From Cristatella mucedo (Eukaryota; Bryozoa; Phylactolaemata; Cristatellidae), in contig WPIO01000001.1 in assembly GCA_009760855.2 (NCBI GenBank), positions 16,591,001 through 16,632,500 of the forward strand: DNA of 41,500 nt. The letters run 5' to 3'. Positions 9,790-21,099 of this stretch are shown piece by piece (the stretch's first letter is position 1; the number at the start of each line of letters is the position of its first letter). The notes below the pieces were generated by a model. It saw only the letters and a program-made list of their open reading frames with translations. It searched no databases and had not been told where the DNA came from. Both the position numbers and the translations under genes were made by a program.

Positions 9790-12055
9790 TTATTTTATTG
9801 CTTTCGAAAGTCCCAACAGCAAAGTGCCTTTATTGGAATCCGGAATATTTTGGCGATGTTCCTGGACAACCTGTAACAAATACTGTTTTTGTACTCCATT
9901 TTTTGCTAGTAGTGAGTCGTAATCCTGAATGAGTTTCACTCCTCTTTTAGCGGAGTCATTAACTACGGTTAGAGTCGCCGACACGATTTGTTCTGATGCA
10001 ATGTAGTCGCTGTTTTTTCCCAATGTTCTGGTGAAAACTTTAGAAACGCACCACTCACTTGCAGGATCTCAAAGAACTTTCTCGTGTTGGAGGTTGCAAA
10101 TGCACTCAGTGGCTGTAAAGCATTGAACAAATTTAGAGTCATGTCTAGGTGGCGGATGGCCGGATCCAGCCTGTACACGTTGCACGTTGATGATCATTGT
10201 CTGCTTTTTGCTGAAATCAACTTGTGGATCAAAGAAAGCTAAACCAATAGTTATTGCGCTCAAATATCACAGAATGGTGGCTGACTGCTGCAACTTTGCC
10301 TGTCTAATGGCTTGATTTTAGTATTCAGGCAATTGGCTTAGCAAACGAAGATCGTTGGCAGGTGCAGTAACTGCACGAAGAGCCTGGAAACATGCTTCAA
10401 TGTAAACTTACATATAAACAAGAGAAAGTAAAAAAATCTCTATTCTTCACCAGCTTTTAATTTGAACGGAGAACTGAAAATTCGCATTTTGATTGAATAA
10501 ATGATTCTGACCATCCAGCTTACCGGGTGCAAAGCTCCAGGTGCTGTGAAATGAGCACAACGCCATGGAGTTCCACATGGAAAGTTAATTTCTGGTTCCA
10601 AGAGTTCCTTGTAATAATCTCGGTGTTGATTGATTTTAATGTTTGTCTCAGCGAAATGAATTATCCGAGCTTTGAAATCAGCAGTCTCTACCGCGTCTCC
10701 TGCTTTCTGGAAGTTGCTTTGGTTGATCCAACTCCAACGTTCTTGGAATCTCTTAAAAAAGAATATCTGGACCTGTAGATGAAGCGATTTTCATTATAGA
10801 AAAGGCATTCTCAGCAAAAGTTTACATAATGTGATGCCTACATGCAAGATGTAAACGTTCATGGTCAAGAGCTTTTTTTCTTAGCAGACTGAATTCACCT
10901 GCATACTGACACGTGTTGCTAGAAGTTGTCTCAAAACATAGACCTCTTATAATGTCACAAACATACCAATAATCGATACATGATACTACAGCGGCTGCCT
11001 GTGCTTCTTCGGTAACCAAAGTAATTTTTGAACGCCAAGTAGTTGTTCTCAACACCGGAGACAATAACAGGCAGCTTCTCAACTTTCTCCTTCCCAGTGA
11101 TGTCAGGCAACAGATTTCTGTCCCAGTGAACAGCTAACGCTGAACTGGGAGTGAATTTATTTCTCAGGTCTGTTGCTAACTCCTCCCGATATTGCATCAT
11201 GTCCCAACGGATAGAGCTACGATCCAGTAGCAACTTCTGAATGTTATAGCCAAGAGCATCAGCTGTATTAGCCAATAGACGACGAGCTTCTCTGCCTGTT
11301 ACTTTAGTTCAATCCAAAGCTGCCGCCACATATTTTGGAATAAAAGTACTTTTGCTTGGTTTAAATGACGATGGTTGCTCTTTCAATCTTAATAAAAAAA
11401 ACTGTCTCTTCCACACTCGCTGCATCAATTTCATTTGTCTTGGTGCTACTGCTAAAAAATAATGGAAAATTGGTGGTTGGAACTTAAATGTATTTATTTG
11501 ATTTTATATGACGAGCTTCCTCCTATTTCCTCTTCCTTTCTTTTAATTCCACTTTCCGCTTCATAATATTATCTACTCCTGCCACGTAACCCTTTCTGCC
11601 TTCTCTCTGAGCGATCAAGAAGGCCCAATCTTAGGGATCTCGATCAGTGATTGTGCATTCGGGTGAGCGATATCAAATATGCGATCTAAACGTTCGGAAA
11701 ATGCTGAAAATTCAAAATTTTTATTTTAGAAACAATTTAATGGTCCCTGCCTTCTTTAGCCTTTGCCATTCGTTGTAGATTTTAAGACCTCGTTAAACTT
11801 TATCATGCCGATGGGCACTTGGGAAACCGACTTTTTCGCATACGTCAAGAATTTGTTGCACTGTTACCTCGGCGCTTTCTTTCAACACCATGTTCAGCTC
11901 TTCGGGGTGAAAGAAGGAGACTGGAAAAGTCTCTCGCAATCATGGCAGCTTCTCAGTTTGGCTTAGGTTAGAGGCTGGTGCTACAATTAGTCTCACTTGA
12001 GACTGATGTCTTGCCTTCATGGCTTCTTCATTTGTAGTTGTAGTGTTGGCCATCG
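9790..12055 (-). pseudogene. Pseudogene of an uncharacterised, probably transposon-derived animal protein family
   Basis: Minus-strand coding relic, intronless, in several shifted frames. From the N-terminus: MANTTTTNEEAMKARHQSQV (from ~12040), an Ala-His-Pro-Asn-Ala motif near 11660, then REARRLLANTADALGYNIQ, RSSIR (~11210), VHWDRNLLPDITGKEKVEKL (~11120), GLCFETTSSNT (~10930), LACRHHIM (~10830), a KRFQERW-like block (~10750), APGALHPVSWM (~10520), GLAFFDPQVD (~10240), NTRKFFEILQVSG (~10070), and LTVVNDSAKRG...LQVVQEHRQNIPDS ending near 9790. From memory this order matches a family annotated only as uncharacterised in many invertebrates. The HWD and C-F-D/E-TT-N-T motifs suggest an RNase H-fold, DDE-like enzyme, which is inference. 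Damage: at least two in-frame stops in the N-terminal part, three near 10270-10440, and several frameshifts. AATAAA overlaps the end (~9800). Flanked by inverted LINE A copies. Confidence 0.7.
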
Positions 12056-12327
12056 CCAATCAATGACCACTGAAACAAAAACACTACAGCGTTGATAATT
12101 TAGAAAAATGGCATACTTTCAAATATAATTGCTCCAACCACATGGAGCTGGCCTATTCATTCACATTATGTAACACTCATGATAGCTACAAGAGCTTGCA
12201 AAGGATATTTTTCTTAAAACTTTAAGCCTCATATATAAAAAGTATTACACAATAATAAATGGTGTTACTACCAGGATAATTTGTAATTACTTCTACTTTT
12301 CTATTTAAATGATATAAATTAAAAAAA

Positions 12328-13830
12328 TAGTAAGTTCCAGTCTGGCTTTAGAGCTAATCACTCCACAGAGTCAGCATTGCTTCGGGTATACAATGACCTA
12401 CTTAGGAATGCAGACATGGGTAGAGTGTCTCTGCTTGTTTTGCTTGATCTTTCGGCAGCTTTTGATACCATAGATCACAAAGTTCTTCTAGAGTGCCTCT
12501 AATCTCGCCTGGGCATCACTGGCACTGCTCTGCAGTGGTTCAGGTCCTATCTCAGTGGGAGACTCCAGAGCATTGACATGAATGGACAAAGATCATCCGA
12601 GGTACCTCTGAAATATGGGGTACCTCAGAGCTCCGTGCTAGGTCCGGTTCTTTTCACGGTTTATACTCTGCCTCTTGCTGCTGTGATTGCCAAGCACAAT
12701 CTAGGCTTTCACTTCTATGCGGATGACACTCAGTTGTACCTTTGCTTCGATCGCTCCCAGCCTTCGAGCACCTCAAATTCTCTCAACTCACTTGTTGCAT
12801 GCATTGATGACATCCGCACATGGATGGCAGCAAATTTTCTAAAACTTAACGATGATAAAACTAACTTACTAGTTATGGGAAAACCCAGTGTGATCCAGAG
12901 ATTGGAAAGGCTGACTCTCAAAATTGGCTCTGCCAGCATATCTCCTGTCGAATCAGCTCGGAATCTAGGTGTCATATTCCAAAGTGACCTCTCGTTAGAC
13001 GACCACATCAGCTCCACAGTCAAATCCGCCTATTTTCAGCTTCATAACATTGCTAAAATTCGGGCTTGTTTAGATAAAAATACCACGTCCAAGTTAGTTC
13101 ATGCATTCGTGACATCCCGTCTCGACTTCTGCAACTCACTGCTTACTGGCCTACCGGCATGTGCGATCAGGCGATTGCAGCTGGTGCAAAACTCCGCAGC
13201 AAGGCTTGTCTGTCGTGAGCGTCGCAGTTGCCACATTACTCCACTTCTCGCCGACCTGCACTGGCTACCAGTCAAGGAACGGATTGACTTCAAGGTTTTG
13301 TCGCTCACTTTTAGGTCCCTTCATTCTATGGCTCCAGCCTATCTGTCAGATATACTACCCCATCAGGCCAAGCATCGTACCACCCGCTTCTCGGAATCCA
13401 GCAGTCTAGAAATACCTCATACAAACCTTAAATCCTTTGGAGACCGTGCATTTAGTTCATATGCTCCCAAAGCCTGGAACTCCCTCCCGACCTGCGTCAA
13501 AACATCCCCTGACCTGACCACATTTAAAAGGAACCTAAAAACACACCTATTTAGGACAGCATTTAGTGGGTCCCTGTGATTCGTCCTTGATGTGCTTATG
13601 CGTGCTGACACTGTGCATGCTGCCACTTACCACATTTGCATGCTGACCCTGTGCATGTCACCCCTAACCATATTATTCATCTCGTTTGTTTTTCAAGCAT
13701 GATTTTACTTACCATTCAATTGCATTTCACTTTACAGCAAATGTAAAGCACCTAGAGAGAGATTAAGTTCTCTGAGGGCGCTTTATCAAGTGAATTATTA
13801 TTATGATTATTAATATTATTAAATATTCGG
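12328..13830 (+). mobile_element. LINE family A, 5'-truncated RT copy, nearly open
   Basis: Encodes reverse transcriptase from the [18 protein letters not shown] motif through [13 protein letters not shown] (motif A), GVPQSSVLGP (usual GVPQG has Gly to Ser) and FYADDTQLYL (active site) to the L2-type C-terminus RAFSSYAPKAWNSLP...FRTAFSGSL. The frame is open from 12328 to 13579 except for one stop (TAA at 12500, where the copy at 24555 onward has TCA). The 3' UTR has the stem-loop near 13755-13785 and an (ATT)n tail at 13793-13830. It lacks the endonuclease domain, as usual for 5'-truncated LINEs. It is the best-preserved RT in the window, so probably among the youngest A copies. Confidence 0.95.
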
Positions 13831-14830
13831 TGTCTTTTCTGCAATTTGAATTAACAATGCAGATTATTGAATTTATTCTCTTTTGTTTTTACATTGCATG
13901 AACCAGTTAACCTATGCAGAAAAGGCAGTTCTGCACAAATGCGGTTCTGCACAAAACAATCACAAATTTAAGGACTTCTCATAGTAAATCTTATATCAAG
14001 CAACCTTGTGAATACTTACTTAAATTTTCTTCCAGTAACTTGTAAGTAAACAAACAGTGCGAGTTTTCGGACTGACCGAAAGCAAAATGGTATGCCCGGT
14101 TAAACTTCAGAGACTCCATACAGCCTATAAATATTCACCAAATGACAAAACATTAAAATTAAAAATAAATTAACAAATTTAATTTAGTATTTTAAATATT
14201 GGACTAATTGGGAGCCTTCCAACTTGCAATACTATAAAGTTCGTATTATTCATATACCCACGGACCACCCTAATAGCAGTGCTTAGAGTATTTTTCCTCG
14301 GGTGTTGGGTTAACTACCCGTATTCTAGTTTCGAGACAGGTTCAGGCATCTGTAGAGATTGGCTGAAGCAAAAGTCATTCACCGGTCTCCAGCCAAGTGA
14401 ACGGCTGGCGACCTGAACGTCAGGACGCCAAGGGCTAAGAGGACGCATTGAAGCCAAGCTCGAAGCTGTGACGACTGGCGGTGACGAAGGTGAAGAGATG
14501 ACGGATGCAATGGTCGCCGCGATGAAGGTATACGAAATCCTCGGTAGCTACTGGCGTTGGAGCCCGATGAGCTGACGAAGCCGAAAGTAAGCACCCACCT
14601 AGTATGCGCCGTTAGCCCAAGTTATTTATATTACACCTGCCTCATCAATCTGATTAGGGGACAGTAAAACGTGTGCATTCAGTTTCGGTGACTGTGCTTG
14701 AGATTATTGCGATACGTGTCTGAAAAATTTAGCACCTCTGTGGCTTTGAATTATATGCCGCTCTTTGTTAAGGGCATAAGCTTGTTATTAAGTCCGCGAG
14801 GCGTTCGATCGCTGCCACGCTCCTCCTTGT
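13831..14830. other. Unassigned DNA
   Basis: AT-rich in the first half, mixed after 14300. No protein, SINE or LINE part recognised. Confidence 0.4.
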
Positions 14831-15264
14831 ATGTATGTAATGTATCTCCGTCAGTAACTCCACAAAGTCATATAGACCACGTGGGTGTTACGCAGGAGAG
14901 TTTTGTATAGCGCACTCACAGCCTAAGCGGCTTTCGGTACGCATTCGGTAATGTAATGTGTAGCCAACAGACTTCGTCTCACGCAACAAAGAGAAAGTGG
15001 CAAGCATAGCAGAGTCAGGAGAGCAGTTGAGGTAGTGAGTAGCATGGAATTAGCAGTTCAGGACCGCTGAAAAAGATGTGCCATAGTCGGCAGTTGGAGA
15101 GTAGATGTCGTTGCGTAAGAATTGTGGAAGCGAGTTCCACAGTCTAGGACCTGCAGAGCTAAAGCTTCTGTCACCAACTGTCTTTAAGCGGAGGAATGGG
15201 ACAGCTAATTTATTGTCCACACAGGACCTGAGGGCGCGAACAGGCTGAAACTGATGCAGCAGTT
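14831..15264 (-). mobile_element. LINE family B 3' end fragment
   Basis: Reverse-strand match to 29210-29605: C-terminal coding (LNTVGDRSFSSAGPRLWNS region at ~15130-15200), the 3' UTR with GTGGGTGTTACGCAGGAGAG, and the end GGAGATACATTACATACATAC, a TACA-type tail (14831-14850). An insertion of about 12 bases lies near 15045-15060 relative to the copy at 29400. Truncated at about 15264 in GC-rich DNA. Confidence 0.88.
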
Positions 15265-15272
15265 CCTGCCGG

Positions 15273-15300
15273 AACGCCTGCCTGCCTGCCTGCGTGCGTC
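15273..15300. repeat. (CTGC)n-like simple repeat
   Basis: GCCTGCCTGCCTGCCTGCGTGCGTC-type tetranucleotide run directly beside the truncated end of the LINE B fragment. Confidence 0.7.
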
Positions 15301-16260
15301 GGCGCCGCTCGCCGCCGCCTCATAGGACGCACTGGCTGAGCTTTGCGGCGCCAGCTCCACGGCTGTCTGTCTGTCGCAAGTCGGCACGGCCTAGCCTCCG
15401 TTATGTGCGCTACGTCACTTTGGTAAAAGACTTTAATTCGCGTGCGTGGCTACGGTGCGTTGGCAACAGCACAGTCGGGCTGAATTGTAGCGTCAGTAAG
15501 GGCGCGCGAGTCGCGGGCGCCTCGGAGAGAGCGGCTCGCGATGCGAATACGAGGGCTCAATGACTCGCTTGCGAATATTTATCGGGGCTGGTATATAGGA
15601 TGCTGCCAGTACGCCGAGGCAGGCTGTTCACTCTGCTTCGGTTGCTTGCGAAGGAAACTCGTGCGTCTGACTGGTCCGGTCGTCGCACGAGCGAGCGCCG
15701 GTAAAACCGTGAGAGGCAGCACGAGCGATAGAGATAGCGCACCGCAAGAGGTGTTGCAGCCACTAGCGTGAAAACGGGGTGCGATTCGTGTTCCAACGAT
15801 GATAGTGTTGCGGATTATTAAAATTCACAGCGTGCTGGAATAACGGTGAACCTGCGAGACTCTCATTGGCTGGCTAAGATTATAATCGCTAACATTTGCT
15901 AACATGCCGCCAGCCAATCATTTCCCCTTTAAGTAGATACCAGTGCTCACAGGATGGGTTCTTTGTCACACTTTTAAATTTATCGTGGATTTATAACTTG
16001 ACTTGCCGCAGGTCGTTTGCATGGCGACCTTGACCGCTTTATTGTCTGTTGCGACACTGTATAGGTCAGCAATCATTACATTTCCTCCGTGTCAATTCCT
16101 CGACTTGTATTCTCATACGAGTCCCAGCGAGACTTGTAACGTTGGTTCGCGTCAATTTTCTAGCAGCAACGGCTACATGTCATGCTACCTTGTTACATTG
16201 GCAGATATGCATACGCCAGGTACGGTACCGTGTATGCCAGGCGTGCGCAGCATCGCCGCC
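15301..16260. other. GC-rich unassigned DNA
   Basis: CpG-rich until about 15780, then mixed. Short frames on both strands without motifs. No known repeat. Confidence 0.35.
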
Positions 16261-16358
16261 GTGTCGGCTAATAGGTGCGCTCACCGGCGCATGCGAGAGA
16301 CCGGTCGCTGTGTCGGCCAATTAGTGCGCTCACCGGCGCGTGCACGAGACCGATCGCA
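16261..16358. repeat. 49-bp tandem duplication
   Basis: GTGTCGGC(T/C)AAT...GTGCGCTCACCGGCGC starts at 16261 and again at 16310. The two units differ at a handful of bases. Confidence 0.8.
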
Positions 16359-16363
16359 CGAGG

Positions 16364-16407
16364 AACCGGGTCGCGGGAAGCTTGCTTACGCAAGCCGCGA
16401 CCCGGTT
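16364..16407. repeat. Strong inverted repeat / hairpin
   Basis: Arms AACCGGGTCGCG and CGCGACCCGGTT (12 bp, perfect) enclose an inner stem GCTTGC/GCAAGC with loop TTAC. The left strand has a small GGAA bulge. Eighteen base pairs in 44 bases, GC-rich, directly after the 49-bp duplication. It could form a cruciform or an RNA hairpin; no poly-U terminator-like tract follows. Confidence 0.9.
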
Positions 16408-16853
16408 GCTCTGCTTGTTGGCACTGATCCAACAGCACACTCGCACCCGCTGGGTGCTGCAGCGGGCGGCCGCCGGGTCACTTAGCCGCCAGGTCAACCG
16501 TTCTCGACACTGTTCGGCCGCCTGTTGCCACCGGTGCGTGACGCTCCTCAATGGTCCGAGCTGTGCCGCCGCCGTGCCCTTACCTCTGTCGCCCGCGAGA
16601 CCACTCGTTTCGTGGCTCCACGTGAGAGCAACGACCTGCCGCTGACGGCCGGAACATCTCGGCACCGGTAGCCGCTCAGACCCATGTAGGGTCTCAGACT
16701 CATACCTCATATAGGCAAGGCGCATTCCTCTGAGGCCTCACACTGGAGTGCTGATTGCTGATTGAGTGTGCATTGCCTTACTGGCAAGCCCTTTCAGCCG
16801 TAAGATTGGCTCTCTGCTGTGGGTGTGTTGTCGGCTTGCTCCTGGCCGCACAC

Positions 16854-16880
16854 CCTCCCCCCCCCCCGTCCCCCGTGCGC
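16854..16880. repeat. Poly-C tract
   Basis: C-rich run with an unbroken stretch of eleven C near 16857-16867, interrupted by GT. No gene around it; 16410-16850 and 16885-17680 hold nothing I recognise. Confidence 0.85.
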
Positions 16881-17680
16881 TGTACGCCTCTTGAGGAGTT
16901 CCTCTCGAAGCCCGGTGTTACGTGTGAGTGTACTTGCTGATCAGGAACACAGGAGCACTGCTCAGTACGGCGTCCTCAAAACGGTGATTTGGCAAACAGC
17001 CGTGTTATCGTCTCGGGAATAGTTGCCCACACACAAACGGGCTTCTAAACCTTAGGCTGTAACATGTAGCCAATAGGCGTGGGGTGCATGTAGGAAGCTC
17101 TAAATCGAAATGAAATACCTCGCAAAGCCTAACTGAGGATACGAGAGTGACCCAGGTAAGGGTTCGACGGTCAGTTGGAGGAACCTGAGTGACGAGCCAA
17201 TTACGGGTCAGTTGGTGAGGGCCGCCTGCTGTCCTTTGACGGGGCAATATCGTAATCCATTCCGGGCTAATATTAGTCGTCCGAACAATGCGGACTCTAA
17301 CGTGCCAGTCCTGTATCGGTAGTCTTAACCGGTGTGCAGGGTTCACTCCGTCAATGAGAAAATTAGAGGCGCCCCGTGGCTTTCCGAAGGAGGCTGATTT
17401 AAAAAACAAGAAGAAAGAAAGACAGAAATAGTATACAGCAAACCGCATGCGAAGCGGGAAGCTAATACTAATTTTCTAGTAATCAGCAGCAGACCGAGAC
17501 TTCAAGTGAAGCTTAGACCCAATTAACAGCATTACTCATACTTCGGCAGCCGGGTCAGAAGCCAGGTCAACCTGCCTGGACCCTGGACGTCTGCAGCCTG
17601 ACTGAAATGAAGATGCCGCGCAGAAGCTGAGCAAAAATTGATCAGCAGCCAACAGTATAGGCAACGTCAGCGACTTCCAT

Positions 17681-17681
<1 letters not shown>

Positions 17682-17778
<97 letters not shown>

Positions 17779-17815
17779 ACGCACGCACGCGCGCACACAC
17801 ACACACACACACACC
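17682..17815. repeat. (AC)n microsatellite
   Basis: Pure AC dinucleotides from about 17684 to 17768, then ACGC-type variants and a second AC run to 17812. The long Cys-Val and His-Thr frames here are artefacts of this repeat. Alternating purine-pyrimidine DNA of this length is Z-DNA-prone. Confidence 0.97.
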
Positions 17816-17872
17816 CACCCATACAAAACCATGGAATAGATCAGGCTAAGGGAAGGCATTTGTTGTATGACA

Positions 17873-18094
17873 GTGTCTCCGGTGGCGGCTGTTTTTGGGG
17901 AGTCTCACGGAGACACGAGCACGGACGTGAGTGGTAAACGAGACTCAATCTTTATTCCCTCAGCGGGTACATATACGAGCTGGCTGACTCACCACAGATG
18001 GGGGAGTGCATCTGTGGTGGGCCATATCCTTACAACAAAGGCTGCGGCCGCTGAGCCGAGTCAATTGCCCTACCACCTGTAGCAGGTGGGACAT
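17873..18094 (-). other. LTR-like segment with two hairpins
   Basis: Read on the minus strand: TGTCCCACCTG start, a TATATGTACC TATA-like motif (~17970), AATAAAG (~17951) and a GC-rich end. Two inverted repeats are clear: CACCACAGATG/CATCTGTGGTG with an 8-base loop (17990-18019) and CCACCTG/CAGGTGG with a 3-base loop (~18075-18091). The order promoter-polyadenylation signal fits a solo LTR, but no target duplication or partner LTR was found. Confidence 0.3.
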
Positions 18095-18447
18095 CCATCA
18101 GTGGCCGATGCTGCTGCACTAATTACAAAAGCAAAAGCAGCAGACTCATATAACGAATTCATAAGAGCATAGACTTTTCACATGAGCCTTTCAAGTTTAA
18201 TATTCTTATGAAAGGTCAACATTTACCAAGGGATGATATAGCTGCCAACTTTTGCGAGCTGATACAGTAATCAATGGTCGACACGATTTGCACGTCACCT
18301 CCAGTCTTTGACGACTATCAGGCCAGAAACAAGGAGGCAGAGCAGCAACCAAAACGAACTTCACATCTGAGAAAAAAAGAAGTTGAGAAAATGAGAAAGT
18401 ACATCGCAATATCGCTTTCTGAGTTGGCCTCTTGGTCATAGCCCAAA

Positions 18448-18515
18448 GGCAAGGTGCTCGTTCCACTTCACAATCCCCTTCGTGGATGCGAGTCCTGCAG
18501 CTGTCAATAAAGGAT
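18448..18515 (+). mobile_element. SINE-like fragment, family 2
   Basis: AAGGTGCTCG and TGCGAGTCCTGCAGC resemble the middle of the neighbouring copy at 18555-18672. Short and diverged. Confidence 0.35.
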
Positions 18516-18554
18516 CGCCGACTGCAAACTTTTTACGGAGTTGTAGTCCTGAGG

Positions 18555-18672
18555 CAAGGTGCTCACGCTTTGTGACTCGGACGGTCAGCTCGAGTCCTGC
18601 ACCAGGGTATCCTTTCCTGCACACTGGTAGCGCTGAAAGCCACCGCCGCTCTTCTGCAGCTCTACAAATGAT
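18555..18672 (+). mobile_element. tRNA-like SINE, family 2
   Basis: AAGGTGCTCACGC, a B-box-like GCTCGAGTCC, then TGCA..AGGGTATCCTT..CTGCACACTG and GCTCTTCTGCAGCTCTACAAATGA, in the same order as 7444-7540. Together they define a second SINE type, distinct in its 3' end from family 1. Confidence 0.45.
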
Positions 18673-18679
18673 GCTGCCT

Positions 18680-19423
18680 AATCGGCCGACTCTGACTTGC
18701 TACACAAGCGAAATGCCTCCAAACGCACAACTCGACGCAACGCGCTGTCACGACTTCCGAGGCTTGCGAATCCGCGAGCTGTAAGCGTCTCCAAACGACG
18801 GTCATTTTTCTCAGCCTTTTCCCGAAGGATATTCATAGAATCGCAAGACTTATTTCACAAGTTTATATGAATCACGAGGGAAGCCGCAGCAGCATCTCGT
18901 TGGGCGCGACAAGGGGCTGCCGAGCAGGAGTCAACTGACGTGTTAACTTAATTTCATTTAAAGTCTCGCGAATAGGAGGTTTTTCCAACAAGTAAAAGAC
19001 CAATTTTGATTTACAGTGAATGGCAAGGAATCGAACCAGAAAAAAAGTACGAAAAAAAGGAATAAGAAGAAGAAATATGCCGTTCGCTTTCGAAAGTCTT
19101 GGCCTTCAAGGTTGTAGCTGCTCAATAACAGCAACAACATGTATGCGTTACAGTGACAATGCGTTCGCGACAATGTGTGGGAGCGAGAGCGACTGTTAGC
19201 CGCAGCGACAGTGCGTTTGGGTTACACCGAAAGTTCGCATGCAAAGTTTGCACTGCGACCAACGTTGAGCCATCGAGGTGGTCTAAACATTTTACTGATG
19301 CCAAAAACGCATCATGCTCATCATCAATAACACGCTGCTTGCTTCTGTTCGCACTCCCTCACTCTAAAGGGCCTCAGCACGCAGTACCAATTGTACGCTC
19401 AGATCCGAGGTCAAGACAGAGAT
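18680..19423. other. Unassigned DNA
   Basis: No domain or repeat recognised. A B-box-like GGTTCGATTCC occurs on the minus strand near 19030, without an A-box. Confidence 0.35.
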
Positions 19424-19720
19424 TCTGTAACTCACTGCTTGCTGGCCTACCAGCATGTGCAATCAGGCGATTATAGCTGGTGCACAACTCCGCAGCCAGG
19501 CTTGTCTGTCGTGAGCGTCGCAGTTGCCACATCACACCCCTTCTCGCCGACCTGCACTGGCTCCCAGTCAAGCAATGCATCGACTTCCCAGGTTATGCCA
19601 CTCACTTTTAGGCCCCTACATTATTTGGCTCCAGCCTAGCTATCAGATTTACTCCCCCACCAGGCTAAGCATCGTACCATTCGCTTTTCGGAATCTAACT
19701 GTTTACCCATACCTCATAGA
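19424..19720 (+). mobile_element. LINE family A internal fragment
   Basis: Covers the part from FCNSLLAGLPACAIRRL to ...RFSES.. of the A protein. It has a stop directly after RRL and further frame breaks. Both ends are truncated and there is no 3' tail, so it is a remnant and not a fresh insertion. Confidence 0.85.
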
Positions 19721-19882
19721 CGTGTAAGAACCATTGATGGCCTCAGTCACCCATTGTAACTAGAAAAGTAGAGAGGGGGTAATTGATCCAAAAACCATGT
19801 GCAACAATGCTCGCTCTCTACTGTACTCTCCTTTGCTTTGAGGTTAAAAGCCACGGGCGGCTCTATTTTTACAAGACAACCT

Positions 19883-20408
19883 AATAATAATAATAATAGT
19901 AATATTGCACTTGATAAAGCGCCCTCAGAGAACTTAATCTCTTTCTAGGCGCTTTACATTTTCTGCAAAGTGATACACAATAGAATAGTAAGTAAAATCA
20001 TGCTTGAAAAACAAACAAAATGAATAACATGGTTAGGGGTTACATGCACTGGGTCAGCATGCAAATGTGGTTAGTGGCAGCATGAACAGTGTCAGCACGC
20101 ATAAGCACATCGAGGACGAATCACAAGGACCCACTAAATGCTGTCCTAAATAGGTATGTTTTTAAGTTTCTTTTAAATGTGGTCAGGTCAGGGGATGTTC
20201 TGATGCAGGTCGGGAGGGAGTTCCAGGCTGTGGGAGCATACGAGCTAAATGCACGGTCTCCAAAGGATTTAAGGTTTGTACGAGGTATTTGTAGACTGTT
20301 GGATTCCGAAAAGCGAGTGGTACGATGCTTTGCCTGATGGGGTAGTATATCTGAAAGATAGGCTGGAGCCATAGAATGAAGAGACCTAAAAGTGAGCGAC
20401 AAAACCTT
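19883..20408 (-). mobile_element. LINE family A 3' end with tail
   Basis: Minus-strand copy. The tail (AAT)n is at 19883-19900, the stem-loop at 19910-19950, and the coding part is in the frame for LSLTFRSLHSMAPAYLSDILPHQAKHRTTRFSES-type sequence ending in FRTAFSGSL (20121 onward). Truncated at 20408, just upstream of FKVLSL. Opposite in orientation to the fragment at 19424-19720. Confidence 0.92.
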
Positions 20409-20409
20409 G

Positions 20410-20945
20410 TACCGAATAAGATTGAATTGACTCCAGTCATGCATAATATCTATTGGTATGCTCATGGATCTCGGAGAGGCGTGAGTACTTAGATGGGAGG
20501 ATCGGCGTCGGCTGCGGCGGGGGAGTGGCAAGTTTCAGACTTAAAGCCCTCATATGTGCACCCACTTGGTGCTCTCTAGAGAGATGGAGTAGGGAAAACG
20601 CTTCATCGAGTCAGCACTAAATCAGATTACTGAAGCTCCGGCATTTAACTGACTTTGCCCAATAACATATTGCCCTATAATAATCAAGGAAATAATTATG
20701 AATGTAAAAGCGTGTATATCATGCGTTGCACTATTTTAACAGCCTTCCCTGACCATTACCATCTCATGACAGATCTTTTTCGCTAAGTAAGGTGACAAAT
20801 GGACTGAAAGATAGTGGCGCTATTGTGAAAGGACGCATTCGCATAGTTCTGGTCATTCTTGACAGGTAGGTCATGAACTTTTATGGAATGTATCTCACTC
20901 TACTCCCATGTATATATATTTGTACGGGCTGTCCGCTGAGTATAC
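20410..20945. other. Unassigned DNA
   Basis: No recognisable gene or repeat; mostly AT-rich after 20650. Confidence 0.35.
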
Positions 20946-21093
20946 AATAAATAAATAATTAATTTGTATAGCGCCCAAGAGAACTTATTCTCTATTCAAG
21001 CGCTTCATATATGCCTCAGAGCTTGAGCCTGCGACCTCCGTCAGACCTTGGTCGGGGCGAGCACCTTAACCGCTAGACCAATCCAGCAATATG
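20946..21093 (-). mobile_element. tRNA-derived SINE, family 1 (well preserved)
   Basis: Minus strand: A-box GGTCTAGCGGTTAAGGTG, then CTCGCCCCGACCAAGGTC, B-box GGTCGCAGGCTCAAGC (diverged), GGCATATATGAAGCG, and the LINE-like tail AGAATAAGTTCTCTTGGGCGCTATAC, ending in an AT-rich (TTAT)n tract at 20946-20965. This is the best reference copy in the window for the head of the family. Confidence 0.88.
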
Positions 21094-21099
21094 GGTCAA

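Noticed and set aside
17536-17937. Cys-Val and His-Thr repeat proteins
   Set aside because: They are translations of the (AC)n microsatellite on the two strands.
19024-19045. tRNA or SINE at GGTTCGATTCC (minus)
   Set aside because: Only the B-box-like stretch is present, with no A-box or family match.
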